From Lachnospiraceae bacterium (GTDB lineage: Bacteria > Bacillota > Clostridia > Lachnospirales > Lachnospiraceae): DNA of 60,979 bases. The DNA is taken from the NCBI GenBank assembly GCA_028692395.1, contig JAQUXP010000022.1, positions 1 through 60,979 of the forward strand, in the 5' to 3' direction. The notes beneath the pieces were generated by a model that did not search any database, had not been told where the DNA came from, and saw only the letters and a list, made by a program, of their open reading frames with translations. The translations under genes were made by a program, and so were the position numbers. Shown here one piece after another: positions 35,075 through 43,600 of the stretch. Within the stretch, counting starts at the first letter, position 1. Each line of letters opens with the position of its first letter.

Positions 35075-36357
35075 TGACAAAATCAGAGAAATTATTTCAG
35101 GAAGCAGTTCGCTATATCCCGGGTGGAGTGAATTCACCGGTTCGTGCCTATGGTTCCGTAGGGATGACTCCGCGGTTTATGCAGGGAGCCACGGGCCCTT
35201 ATATCTTTGACGTGGATGGCAATAAATATATTGATTATATCTGTTCTTGGGGACCTATGATTCTGGGACATGCCAATCGGGAGGTGCTGACCCGTGTGAT
35301 CGCTGCCTGTGAGTATGGGCTGAGCTTTGGTACTGCAACTGAGATTGAAGTGGATGTGGCAAGGCTGATCTGTGAAAATATTCCTCATGTAGAGATGGTG
35401 CGTATGGTAAATTCCGGCACGGAGGCTGTGATGAGTGCGCTGCGTGTTGCCCGGGGATTCACCAACAGAGAAAAGATTGTCAAGTTCGCAGGCTGTTATC
35501 ATGGACACAGTGATGCCATGCTGGTAAGCGCCGGTTCCGGTGTTATGACAGCAGGGGTGCCGGACAGTCTCGGTGTTACGAAGGGGGCTACAAAGGATAC
35601 CTTAACAGCAGTGTATAACAATCTGGAGAGTGTACAACAGCTGTTTGCATCCAATCCCGGAGAAATCGCAGCTGTTATTGTAGAACCGGTGGCGGCTAAT
35701 ATGGGAGTGGTACTTCCAAAAGCCGGATTCCTGCAGGGACTGCGCAAGATCTGTACCAAAGAAGGAGCTCTTCTGATCTTTGATGAGGTAATCACAGGAT
35801 TCCGTCTGAGTTTTGGCGGAGCAGCAGAGTATTTCGATATCAAACCGGATCTTGTTACTTATGGAAAGATTATCGGAGGGGGAATGCCGGTAGGCGCTTA
35901 CGGTGGAAGAAAAGATGTGATGGAGATGGTATCACCGGTAGGCGGTGTGTATCAGGCAGGAACCTTAAGCGGCAATCCCATTGCTATGGCAGCGGGACTC
36001 ACCCAGCTGCAGCTGCTTCTTGATAACAAGGAGAAGTATAAGGACCTGGCAAGACTGGGAAGTAAGCTCTATGGTGGTATGGAGGAACTGGCACTTCAGT
36101 ATGAACTGCCATGTCGTGTCAATCATATCGGTTCTCTGGCCAGCTTGTTCTTTACCGATCAGGATGTGGTCGACTACACCAGTGCCAAGACAGCAGACAC
36201 CGCTGCGTTTGCAGATTACTTTAAGTATATGTTGAACCATGGGATCCACCTTGCTTCTTCTCAGTTTGAGGCGATGTTCTTATCCTGTGTCCATACAGAT
36301 GATATTATAGAAGAGACACTGCAGATATTTGAACAGTATCTGCAACAAAAAAAATAA
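35074..36357 (+). CDS. hemL: Glutamate-1-semialdehyde 2,1-aminomutase
   Basis: PLP enzyme making 5-aminolevulinate from glutamate-1-semialdehyde, 427 aa. Markers are YIPGGVNSPVRAYGSVG at the N-terminus, MVNSGTEAVMSALRVARG, LIFDEVITGFR, and the PLP lysine in PDLVTYGKIIGGGMPVGAYG near residue 266. The ATG at 35074 overlaps the hemB stop; an upstream ATG at 35047 lies within hemB and is unlikely. Last gene of the hem operon, followed by a strong terminator. Confidence 0.96.
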   Translation: MTKSEKLFQEAVRYIPGGVNSPVRAYGSVGMTPRFMQGATGPYIFDVDGNKYIDYICSWGPMILGHANREVLTRVIAACEYGLSFGTATEIEVDVARLICENIPHVEMVRMVNSGTEAVMSALRVARGFTNREKIVKFAGCYHGHSDAMLVSAGSGVMTAGVPDSLGVTKGATKDTLTAVYNNLESVQQLFASNPGEIAAVIVEPVAANMGVVLPKAGFLQGLRKICTKEGALLIFDEVITGFRLSFGGAAEYFDIKPDLVTYGKIIGGGMPVGAYGGRKDVMEMVSPVGGVYQAGTLSGNPIAMAAGLTQLQLLLDNKEKYKDLARLGSKLYGGMEELALQYELPCRVNHIGSLASLFFTDQDVVDYTSAKTADTAAFADYFKYMLNHGIHLASSQFEAMFLSCVHTDDIIEETLQIFEQYLQQKK

Positions 36358-36360
36358 GGT

Positions 36361-36400
36361 AACTATTTGGCAGGTCTGTGCATGTACTGTACAGTTGCAA
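36361..36400 (+). repeat. Intergenic hairpin repeat, copy C
   Basis: AACTATTTGGCAGGTCT, then a 15-nt loop containing CATGTACTG, closed by an internal CTGTGC/GTACAG stem. It resembles the copies at 55451 and 58131; the outer stem is weaker here. Confidence 0.55.
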
Positions 36401-36409
36401 AATAAAAAA

Positions 36410-36468
36410 ACAGCCCGGCTGGCTGTCCTTTGAGATACACAAGGATCACCAGGCCGGGCTGTCTTTTT
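36410..36468. terminator. Terminator after hemL (bidirectional)
   Basis: ACAGCCCGGC (36410-36419) pairs with GCCGGGCTGT (36453-36462), with an inner CCTT/AAGG stem. It is preceded by an A-run and followed by TTTTT. Confidence 0.9.
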
Positions 36469-36499
36469 ATTGCATCAGAATACCGGAAGGGGGATCAGA

Positions 36500-36772
36500 T
36501 TAGTACTTATCCTCTTCATCATAGGCATTTCCGGACACTGTGTCAGGAGCGTAGTTATTTTTGTTCATAGTGCCCTTGCGGTCCATATACCCATTCTGGC
36601 TGCCATTGTAGGCATTGTAGGTATTCTGACCGGATGCATTCTTTGAAGTTGTGTTCTTTGAAGTCGTACCCTTGTTGGTGGCATTTTTGTTTTTGGTGTT
36701 GCTGGCATTGTTCGTGCCCTCACCCAAATTGCTGGTAGAATCGGAATTGCTGTTCGTGTAATTTTTAGACAT
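36500..36772 (-). CDS. Small Asn/Thr/Ser-rich low-complexity protein
   Basis: 90 aa, dominated by Asn, Thr, Lys, Ser and Gly (for example NATNKGTTSKNTTSKNASG), with a Tyr/Asp/Glu-richer tail and no hydrophobic segment. It is probably disordered. AAAGGAGG before the ATG at 36772 is strong and argues for real expression. The composition recalls spore small acid-soluble proteins of the gamma type, but without their repeats I cannot assign it. Confidence 0.6.
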   Translation of the reverse strand: MSKNYTNSNSDSTSNLGEGTNNASNTKNKNATNKGTTSKNTTSKNASGQNTYNAYNGSQNGYMDRKGTMNKNNYAPDTVSGNAYDEEDKY

Positions 36773-36849
36773 AAGAAAGTCCTCCTTTTTCAATGATTAC
36801 ACTTTTAGTATGTTTCAAAAGCAGAACATTATTCAAGAAAAATAAAGAG

Positions 36850-36878
36850 TTGCTTTTTTCCATATTTTGTATTATAAT
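36850..36878 (+). promoter_or_regulatory. Promoter of a candidate small RNA
   Basis: TTGCTT (36850-36855), 17-bp spacer, consensus TATAAT (36873-36878), with no ORF following on this strand. Confidence 0.65.
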
Positions 36879-36884
36879 AGCTCT

Positions 36885-36993
36885 TGTAAAAAGAATTTAC
36901 CCTTCAAAAAATTTTTTTTACAATTAATAACCCCTTATTAATTATTTATACTCCCCTTGAAAAGCTTCGGTAGCTCCCCTACCGGAGCTTTTT
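36885..36993 (+). ncRNA. Candidate small RNA with C-rich single-stranded motifs
   Basis: About 109 nt from a consensus promoter to a rho-independent terminator (AAGCTTCGGTAG 36962-36973 with CTACCGGAGCTT 36979-36990, then Ts). It has no ORF. C-rich unpaired motifs occur four times: ACCCTTC at 36899, ACCCCTTA at 36930, CTCCCCTTG at 36951 and CTCCC in the terminator loop. Such motifs are typical of Firmicute small RNAs that pair with Shine-Dalgarno sequences (RsaE/RoxS style). The hairpin could also end the AraC gene on the minus strand. Confidence 0.55.
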
Positions 36994-37043
36994 ACTTGCG
37001 TTTTTTATTGTATTCGCAGGCATAAGTGGTTTTATATGCCCCG

Positions 37044-37841
37044 TTAACGTCGTCTGGAGGGGGGATAACCGAATTGACGTTTATATAGCTTGGAGAACTG
37101 AAACTCATCATAAAAACCAAAACTCAGTGCGATATCCCGAAGTCCCCTTCCGGGGCACAGCGGGATTTGTTCGTGTGCCATGGAAAGCTTCAGTTTTAGC
37201 TGATATTGATGCAGGGACATACCGGTAGCTTTCCGGAAACGTCCGCTGAGGGTTCTGACGTTGCAATGATAATCCTCTGCCAGATCCCCGGGACTGAAAA
37301 AGCGATCCGGCTGGCTGTTGAATCGCTGGATGATCTCCCGTGTCAGATAGTCATGGGAGAGAAGCTCAGACTCCTCCAGGAGAGCCAGCTCCGTCAGAAA
37401 AAGGTCCAGAAGCGAGGCAGTACGCAGCTGACGATAGGGATTCAGGGACCAGTAGGCTTCGATGATCTGCTCATAGAGATTCGTAATCTGGTGATTACTG
37501 CTGCAGTCGGAAAGCTTCGAAAGCTTCAGGCATCCCCCAGTGTCTAATCCGTCCCCCGGGAGACGATTGCAGTGAAGATACATATTCCGCATGTTTGGGG
37601 TCGATTTTTCATAGCTGAAATGGTGTCTTCCCGGTTCGAGGATCAAAAGCTTTCCGGGATCCAGATGATAGCAGAGCTCCTGTCCTTCTGCGTTTTGCTC
37701 GTATATATCCCAGGAGCCCTCCACCATATATAAAAAGTCATATTCCTTCATGGTACGGTCTGGATGAAGATATCCTTCGGGACTGAAATTTACATTACAG
37801 GAGGATATCTCCCTTCGCAGATCTGTTGCAAGATAAATCAT
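37044..37841 (-). CDS. AraC family transcriptional regulator
   Basis: 265 aa. The N-terminal cupin-like sensing domain (YMVEGSWDIYEQ, LILEPGRHHFSYE) is followed by a C-terminal pair of helix-turn-helix motifs (SPGDLAEDYHCNVRTLSGRF and DIALSFGFYDEFQFSKLYKR) ending FGYPPSRRR. The ATG at 37841 follows AAAGGAATC. It is divergent from the GH127 gene, so control of arabinoside use is the natural guess. The upstream 130 bp holds the GH127 promoter. Confidence 0.9.
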   Translation of the reverse strand: MIYLATDLRREISSCNVNFSPEGYLHPDRTMKEYDFLYMVEGSWDIYEQNAEGQELCYHLDPGKLLILEPGRHHFSYEKSTPNMRNMYLHCNRLPGDGLDTGGCLKLSKLSDCSSNHQITNLYEQIIEAYWSLNPYRQLRTASLLDLFLTELALLEESELLSHDYLTREIIQRFNSQPDRFFSPGDLAEDYHCNVRTLSGRFRKATGMSLHQYQLKLKLSMAHEQIPLCPGRGLRDIALSFGFYDEFQFSKLYKRQFGYPPSRRR

Positions 37842-37938
37842 GGCTGAGATTCCTTTCTGAATAATATTCTTTTCTAAAATCAATCAATTATATTTGCCTG
37901 TCATTCCGAATTATACATGGAATATTCGGGAATGTCCA

Positions 37939-37966
37939 TTGGATTTTCCTTCGCTTTTGTTATACT
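37939..37966 (+). promoter_or_regulatory. Promoter of the GH127 gene
   Basis: TTGGAT (37939-37944), 16-bp spacer, TATACT (37961-37966). The predicted transcript start near 37973 rules out the ATG at 37973 as the start codon. Confidence 0.6.
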
Positions 37967-38032
37967 AAAATTATGGAGTTCTACATGTTGTCAGCAACAA
38001 TTAACAGAGGAAAGAAATGGAGGAAATACAAG

Positions 38033-39952
38033 GTGAAGAGACAGGAGAGGGAAGCAGATCTTGCAGGATGTCAGGTTCAGGATGAGTTCTGGTCTTATTT
38101 TCAGAGACTGGTCACGGATGAGGTGATTCCTTATCAGGAAAAAATATTAAATGATGAGATTCCCGGAGTAGAAAAAAGTCATGCTCTTGAAAATTTCAGA
38201 ATTGCAGCAGGTGATACCAGTGGAGAATTTTATGGCATGGTATTCCAGGATTCGGATGTGGCAAAGTGGCTGGAGGCGGTGGCGTATTCTTTGCAGGTAA
38301 AACCGGATTCCGATCTGGAAGCGAGAGCGGATGCCGTGATCGATACCATCGGACGTGCACAGCAGGAAGATGGGTATCTGAACACTTATTTTACGGTGAA
38401 GGAACCGGAGCATCGCTGGCAGAATCTGCTGGAATGCCATGAACTTTACTGTGCCGGGCATATGATGGAAGCCGCTGCAGCCTACTATGAAACCACGGGG
38501 AAGGATAAGCTTCTTACGATTATGTGCCGGATGGCAGATCATATTGACGCACGCTTTGGTGTTGGAAAAATGGAGGGGATTCCGGGCCATGAGGAGGTGG
38601 AGCTGGGACTGCTCCGGCTGTATCGGGCTACCGGGGAGGTGCGCTACCGGAGGCTGTCGGAGTATTTTATCAACCAGAGGGGAAAAAATCCTGACTTTTT
38701 TAAGGAAGAGGCGCAAAAAAGAGACTGGAGACATTTTGCCATGAGGGCAGAGGACGTCGCCTATAATCAGAGTCATCTGCCGGTTCGAGAGCAAAGCACG
38801 GCAGTGGGACACAGTGTCCGTGCGATGTATCTCTACACTGCCATGGCGGATCTGGCTGGGGAGACAGGAGATCAGGAGCTTTTTGATGCCTGTGTACGTC
38901 TGTGGGAGGATACCACGAATCGGCAGATGTATGTAACGGGAGGAATCGGTTCCACTGTGCACGGAGAGGCATTTACAAAGGATTATGACCTGCCAAATGA
39001 TACCATCTATGCGGAAACCTGTGCCTCCATTGGACTTGTGTTTTTTGCCAGAAAGATGCTGGAGATCAGTCCCTCCGCCAGATTTGCGGATGTGATGGAA
39101 CGCTGTCTCTATAATGGAGTACTAAGCGGTATGCAGCACGACGGAAAACGCTTCTTCTACGTGAATCCACTGGAGGTAATCCCGGGACTTTCCGGTGAGC
39201 AAGCGGAGTATGCCCATGTGATTCCAAAGCGCCCCCAGTGGTATGCCTGTGCCTGTTGCCCGCCAAATGTAGCGAGACTTTTGCCGTCTCTTGGAAGATA
39301 TGCCTGGGGTGAAAATGCGGACACCATCTACTCCCATCTGTTTGTAGGGGGGAGCTATGTCTCTCAGGCAGCAGGGGGAATGCGTGTCACTGTGACATCT
39401 GAGTATCTTCAGAAAGGAAAGATTGTGTACACCATGCATCCTGCCACCCAAAAAGCCTGTACCCTGGCAGTTCACATCCCGGGGTGGTGCAGAAAGTATA
39501 CGATCTGTGTGGCGGGAGAGCTGCTGGAGTCTGCGGACATTCGTGAGGGCTACTGCTATATCCGGCGTAACTGGAAGGAAGGGGAAACTGTGGAGCTGCA
39601 GCTGGAGCTGAAGCCCCGCCGTGTCTATGCCAATACTGCTGTCCGGGAGGATGAAGGCTGCGTAGCACTGATGAGAGGCCCTCTTGTCTATTGTCTGGAG
39701 GAAGTGGACAACGGGAAAGAGCTGTATAAAATCCGTATTCCAAGACAGGCTGATCTGCACGTGGAAGAAAAGAAGGATCCAATCATAGGAGATTATGCAC
39801 AGCTTCAGCTGGAAGGAGTGCGGATGATTACCTCCGAAGCACTCTACAGTGATGAGCCCCCAAAGGCAGAAAGCTGTAAGGTTCGTGCTGTCCCGTATTA
39901 TCTGTGGGGCAATCGAAGTGAGGGAGAGATGCGGGTGTGGATACACGAGTGA
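38033..39952 (+). CDS. GH127 family beta-L-arabinofuranosidase (DUF1680)
   Basis: Glycosidase of about 639 aa with no signal peptide, so probably intracellular. It removes beta-L-arabinofuranosyl units from plant glycans or glycoproteins. The zinc-cysteine active site known from HypBA1 is visible: NDTIYAETCAS (Glu and Cys) and YACACCPPNVARL (Cys-Cys). Other family motifs are IPYQEKILNDE at the start and QEDGYLNTYF. The GTG at 38033 is chosen: GGAGG at 38019-38023, and upstream ATGs fall at or before the transcript start. Divergent AraC regulator; no transporter gene nearby. Confidence 0.88.
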   Translation: MKRQEREADLAGCQVQDEFWSYFQRLVTDEVIPYQEKILNDEIPGVEKSHALENFRIAAGDTSGEFYGMVFQDSDVAKWLEAVAYSLQVKPDSDLEARADAVIDTIGRAQQEDGYLNTYFTVKEPEHRWQNLLECHELYCAGHMMEAAAAYYETTGKDKLLTIMCRMADHIDARFGVGKMEGIPGHEEVELGLLRLYRATGEVRYRRLSEYFINQRGKNPDFFKEEAQKRDWRHFAMRAEDVAYNQSHLPVREQSTAVGHSVRAMYLYTAMADLAGETGDQELFDACVRLWEDTTNRQMYVTGGIGSTVHGEAFTKDYDLPNDTIYAETCASIGLVFFARKMLEISPSARFADVMERCLYNGVLSGMQHDGKRFFYVNPLEVIPGLSGEQAEYAHVIPKRPQWYACACCPPNVARLLPSLGRYAWGENADTIYSHLFVGGSYVSQAAGGMRVTVTSEYLQKGKIVYTMHPATQKACTLAVHIPGWCRKYTICVAGELLESADIREGYCYIRRNWKEGETVELQLELKPRRVYANTAVREDEGCVALMRGPLVYCLEEVDNGKELYKIRIPRQADLHVEEKKDPIIGDYAQLQLEGVRMITSEALYSDEPPKAESCKVRAVPYYLWGNRSEGEMRVWIHE

Positions 39953-39995
39953 GAAAATCCCATCATCGAAGGTGATTTTAAATGGATTTTCGAAT

Positions 39996-40022
39996 GTAAC
40001 TGGTCAGGTACTGAACAGTTAC
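39996..40022 (+). repeat. Intergenic hairpin repeat, copy D (divergent)
   Basis: GTAACTG (39996-40002) pairs with CAGTTAC (40016-40022) around a 13-nt loop with CAGGTACTG. It is a shortened relative of the hairpins at 36361, 55451 and 58131. Confidence 0.4.
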
Positions 40023-40056
40023 CATATCTTATAATAAAAGGATGGAGTATGAGTTT

Positions 40057-40380
40057 ATGAAGGGTCTGGATATGATTGCTGCAGATGCTCTGGATACTGT
40101 GATACAATCCCATGGAATCTATCTGATTGATCTCAGAAGCTGCGAAGAGTACAAAGCATGGCATATCGCCGGTGCACACAATATTCCCTATGCCGGGTTT
40201 GACAGATACAGCTGTCTTCCCCGTTCCCATGTGCTGGTCTTATATTGTGACCGGGGAGCTGCCAGTCTTGCAAAAGGGAGAGAGCTTGCCGCACAGGGGT
40301 TTCGGGTTCTGTCAGTGACAGGAGGAGTCCAGGCTTACAGGAGAGTAAAACAGGAAAAGAAGGAGTCAGAACACGGATAG
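40057..40380 (+). CDS. Rhodanese-like domain protein
   Basis: Single-domain sulfurtransferase-like protein, 107 aa. The domain pattern is LIDLRSCEEYKAWHIAGAHN, then the active-site loop VLYCDRGAASLAKGREL with the catalytic cysteine present, and a VTGGVQAYRR end. The ATG at 40057 has GGAG 9 nt upstream; the ATG at 40042 has none. It may move sulfur or act as a phosphatase-like binding domain. It stands alone before a terminator. Confidence 0.85.
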   Translation: MKGLDMIAADALDTVIQSHGIYLIDLRSCEEYKAWHIAGAHNIPYAGFDRYSCLPRSHVLVLYCDRGAASLAKGRELAAQGFRVLSVTGGVQAYRRVKQEKKESEHG

Positions 40381-40400
40381 TGAGGGAGTCCCATAAGTGG

Positions 40401-40444
40401 TCCCGCAGGAACTGAGAAAATTCAGGTCCCTGCGGGGCTTTTTG
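40401..40444 (+). terminator. Terminator after the rhodanese gene
   Basis: CCCGCAGG (40402-40409) pairs with CCTGCGGG (40429-40436), with an inner ACTGA/TCAGT-like pairing, then CTTTTT. Confidence 0.85.
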
Positions 40445-40509
40445 CATACATATCGAAAAATCCGTCCTCAAAATACACCGGTCTTTCCGCAATAGTTGAC
40501 AGTTTCTTC

Positions 40510-40538
40510 TTGTCCATTCTGAAAAACTAATGTATACT
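40510..40538 (+). promoter_or_regulatory. Promoter of the yfcE-rdgB operon
   Basis: TTGTCC (40510-40515), 17-bp spacer, TATACT (40533-40538), 85 bp before the start codon. Confidence 0.55.
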
Positions 40539-40622
40539 GGCTATGTACACAAAAACATGAAAACAGTTGACTGGTCTATTCGGGATCAGTTATAAAATCA
40601 GCAGCTAAAGGAGTACAAAATC

Positions 40623-41165
40623 ATGAAATATATGTTTGCATCAGACGTTCACGGTTCTGCTTATTACTGCAGAAAAATGCTGGAAGCATTTGACAGTGAA
40701 AAAGCGGATCGTCTTGTGTTGCTTGGGGATCTTTTGTATCATGGACCGAGAAATGATCTTCCGCGGGATTATGCACCCAAAGAAGTGATCGCCATGCTGA
40801 ATGCCAGAAAGAAGGATATTATCACCATTCGGGGAAACTGTGATGCCGAGGTGGATCAGATGGTACTGGAATTTCCGATTCTTGCGGATTACGCATTAAT
40901 CTGTGATGGCACGCATACCTTCTATCTGAGCCATGGACATGTATACCATGAGGGAAATATGCCGCCGATGCAGTCCGGGGATATCTTTGTTTACGGACAT
41001 ACCCATGTACTGCGGGCGGAGAAGAAGGATGGACAAACATTCCTGAATCCCGGCAGTGTATCCATTCCCAAAGAGGGCAATATACCAACCTATGCAATCC
41101 TTGCAGATGGGATGTTCACCATCAAAGGATTCGATGGAACAATCGTAAAAGAATTGGAGTTATAG
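40623..41165 (+). CDS. yfcE: Phosphodiesterase, YfcE/MJ0936 family
   Basis: Metal-dependent phosphodiesterase of 180 aa with the calcineurin-like fold. Metal-site motifs are FASDVHGSAY, VLLGDLLYHGPRN, TIRGNCDAEVD, LSHGHVYHEG and VYGHTHVLRAE, all intact. It acts on phosphodiesters in vitro in characterised relatives; the cell substrate is unclear. Its stop touches the next ATG, starting a four-gene operon. Confidence 0.9.
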   Translation: MKYMFASDVHGSAYYCRKMLEAFDSEKADRLVLLGDLLYHGPRNDLPRDYAPKEVIAMLNARKKDIITIRGNCDAEVDQMVLEFPILADYALICDGTHTFYLSHGHVYHEGNMPPMQSGDIFVYGHTHVLRAEKKDGQTFLNPGSVSIPKEGNIPTYAILADGMFTIKGFDGTIVKELEL

Positions 41166-42329
41166 ATGGAAAGATTTGAGTTGATTGCACCCTGTCATTT
41201 TGGACTGGAAGCAGTGATGAAAAGAGAGATACTGGATCTTGGCTATGAGATCAATTCCGTGGAAGACGGAAAAGTTACATTTACAGGGGATGCGGAGGCG
41301 ATCGCCTATGCCAATGTTTTCCTGCGCACCACAGAGCGGATTCTGCTGCAGGTAGGAAAAGTTCATGCTGAGACCTGGGATCAGCTTTTTGAGGCAGTGA
41401 AGGCACTTCCCTGGGAGCATTATATTCCAAAGAATGGAAAATTCTGGGTGGCCAAGGCGAATTCTATCAAAAGTAAGCTGTTCAGTCCTTCCGATATTCA
41501 GTCAATTATGAAAAAAGCAATTGTGGAGCGGCTGAAATCCGTCTATCATATGGAGTGGTTTCCGGAGGATGGAGACAGCTTCCCGATTCGTGTATCCTTT
41601 ATGAAGGATGTGGCAACCATAGGCCTTGATACCTCAGGAGTTTCTCTGCATAAGAGGGGATATCGACAATCTCAGGTTATGGCGCCTATCACGGAGACAC
41701 TGGCTGCGGCACTTCTGATGCTGACACCCTGGAAGGGGGATCGTATTCTGGTGGATCCTTTCTGCGGAAGCGGAACATTTCCTATTGAGGCGGCAATGAT
41801 GGCGGCAGATATGGCACCAGGGATGAACCGAAGCTTTCTCTCGGAATCATGGTCCCATCTTATACCTCGAAAATGCTGGTATGACGTGATGGATGATGCC
41901 CATGATCGGGTGAATACAGATATTGAGACAGATATCCAGGGCTTTGATCTGGAAGCATCAGCGGTAAAGGCTGCCAGGGAGAATGCCAGGCTTGCAGGGG
42001 TTGAGAAACTGATTCACTTTCAGCAGCGTCCTGTCAGTGAGCTTTCTCATCCGAAAAAATATGGTTTTATCGTGACAAATCCGCCATATGGGGAGCGTCT
42101 CAGCGATAAGGAAGGACTTCCGGAGCTTTACCAGACCATCGGAGAGCGCTACCGGGCACTGGAGGACTGGTCGATGTATCTGATCACCAGTTATGAGGAT
42201 GCAGAGCACTGGATTGGGCGAAAGGCAGACAAGAATCGAAAGATCTATAATGGTATGATAAAGACTTACTTTTATCAGTATATAGGTGCAAGACCACCGA
42301 GAAGAAAACCGGAACAGATAAAAATGTGA
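41166..42329 (+). CDS. THUMP-domain 23S rRNA guanine-N2 methyltransferase (RlmL/YpsC type)
   Basis: Protein of 387 aa. An N-terminal ferredoxin-like/THUMP RNA-binding region (residues 1-160) precedes a class I SAM methyltransferase domain with VDPFCGSGTFPIEAAMMA near residue 196 and the catalytic IVTNPPYGERL near 296, the N6/N2-type NPPY motif. Similar to B. subtilis YpsC. It modifies rRNA in the cytoplasm. Adjacent to yfcE with no gap. Confidence 0.9.
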   Translation: MERFELIAPCHFGLEAVMKREILDLGYEINSVEDGKVTFTGDAEAIAYANVFLRTTERILLQVGKVHAETWDQLFEAVKALPWEHYIPKNGKFWVAKANSIKSKLFSPSDIQSIMKKAIVERLKSVYHMEWFPEDGDSFPIRVSFMKDVATIGLDTSGVSLHKRGYRQSQVMAPITETLAAALLMLTPWKGDRILVDPFCGSGTFPIEAAMMAADMAPGMNRSFLSESWSHLIPRKCWYDVMDDAHDRVNTDIETDIQGFDLEASAVKAARENARLAGVEKLIHFQQRPVSELSHPKKYGFIVTNPPYGERLSDKEGLPELYQTIGERYRALEDWSMYLITSYEDAEHWIGRKADKNRKIYNGMIKTYFYQYIGARPPRRKPEQIKM

Positions 42330-42348
42330 TAAGACGGAGGGCGAAATA

Positions 42349-42960
42349 GTGAAACAGATTATTTTTGCAACCGGAAATGAAGGAAAGATGAAGGAAGTCC
42401 GTGAGATTCTTAAGGATCTGCAGATTCCGATCTGTTCGATGCAGGAAGCTGGAATTTCAGTGGATGTTGTGGAGGATGGAGATACCTTCCAGGAAAATGC
42501 CATCATTAAGGCCAGAACAATTGCACAATATATCCAGGGCCAGGATGAGGGAACGATAGTGCTTGCAGATGATTCCGGGCTGGAGATTGATTACCTGAAC
42601 AAGGAGCCAGGTGTCTATTCTGCCCGCTATATGGGAGAGGATACCTCCTACCGGATTAAGAATCGTAATCTGATAGACCGGCTGACCGGTGTCCCTGCTG
42701 AACTGCGCACGGCCAGATTCGTGTGTGCAATTGCAGCAGTTTTGCCGGATGGAGAGGTTCTTACCACCAGGGGAACCATAGAAGGAAAAATCGGATATGA
42801 GGAGTGCGGGGAGCATGGCTTCGGCTATGATCCAATCTTTTATCTCCCGGATATGAGTAAAAGTACCGCACAGCTCAGCCCCGAGGAAAAGAATGCTATC
42901 AGTCACCGGGGGGAAGCACTCCGCCGGATGAAAGAAAAACTGAGAGAAAAGCAGGTGTAA
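42349..42960 (+). CDS. rdgB: XTP/dITP diphosphatase (Ham1/RdgB)
   Basis: Removes non-canonical purine nucleotides (dITP, XTP) from the pool; 203 aa. Starts with GTG at 42349: KQIIFATGNEGKMKEVREIL is the family N-terminus. Further motifs are VLADDSGLEIDYLNKEPGVYSARYMG, GFGYDPIFYLPD and the end ISHRGEALRRM. It is 2 bp from the following phosphoesterase gene, a common pairing in Firmicutes. Confidence 0.95.
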   Translation: MKQIIFATGNEGKMKEVREILKDLQIPICSMQEAGISVDVVEDGDTFQENAIIKARTIAQYIQGQDEGTIVLADDSGLEIDYLNKEPGVYSARYMGEDTSYRIKNRNLIDRLTGVPAELRTARFVCAIAAVLPDGEVLTTRGTIEGKIGYEECGEHGFGYDPIFYLPDMSKSTAQLSPEEKNAISHRGEALRRMKEKLREKQV

Positions 42961-42962
42961 AT

Positions 42963-43442
42963 ATGAGAGTTCTAATTGTCAGTGATACGCATGGTCACGA
43001 TAGTAGTCTGATGCAGCTCCTGAGGGAGAAGGGAGCACCGGATGTTTTGATTCACTGCGGTGATTTTGAAGGCCAGGCAGATGCGATCCGTATGGCATTC
43101 GACTGTCAGTGCTATTTTGTTGCGGGAAATAATGACTGGGGGACGGAGCTGGAACGGGAGCTGGAATTTACGCTGGATGATTACCGGGTATTTTTGACCC
43201 ACGGAAGTGCGTACGGCGTATCGGTGGGCAAAGAACGTCTGCTGGAGGAAGCAGAGAGCCGCGGCGTGCAGATTGTTATGTTTGGGCATACCCACCGTCC
43301 TGTGGTGGAGCAGTGCGGCAACCTGACGATGGTCAATCCCGGCTCTTTAAGCTATCCAAGGCAGATTGGACGCAGACCAAGCTACATAGAGATGGAGATA
43401 GACAGAGATCATCAGGCACATTATGAGATTTGCTACCTGTAA
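42963..43442 (+). CDS. YfcE/MJ0936-type metallophosphoesterase
   Basis: 159 aa, the second calcineurin-like enzyme of this operon. Metal-binding motifs are LIVSDTHGHDS, LIHCGDFEGQ, FVAGNNDWG, VFLTHGSAYGV and MFGHTHRPVVE. It differs enough from the 40623 gene to be a paralogue of another subgroup rather than a recent copy. It ends the operon before the tRNA cluster. Confidence 0.9.
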   Translation: MRVLIVSDTHGHDSSLMQLLREKGAPDVLIHCGDFEGQADAIRMAFDCQCYFVAGNNDWGTELERELEFTLDDYRVFLTHGSAYGVSVGKERLLEEAESRGVQIVMFGHTHRPVVEQCGNLTMVNPGSLSYPRQIGRRPSYIEMEIDRDHQAHYEICYL

Positions 43443-43507
43443 ATGCAGGGAGAGAACGTGAGAAAATCAGCAAAAAAATATCTGGTAAAAAAATTGTAAA
43501 AAAAGTG

Positions 43508-43536
43508 TTGACAATTGACGCAATTTATAATATAGT
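43508..43536 (+). promoter_or_regulatory. Promoter of the tRNA operon
   Basis: TTGACA (43508-43513), 17-bp spacer, TATAGT (43531-43536). A small hairpin CTTGCG/CGCAAG follows at 43541-43557. Confidence 0.8.
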
Positions 43537-43600
43537 ATTACTTGCGTTGAGCGCAAGCAATTAGCGAAACAACGCAGGTAATGCTATAACATATAGCTTA

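Noticed and set aside
43541-43557. CTTGCG/CGCAAG hairpin as a regulatory RNA
   Set aside because: It lies at the very start of the tRNA transcript and is probably only a 5' leader hairpin.
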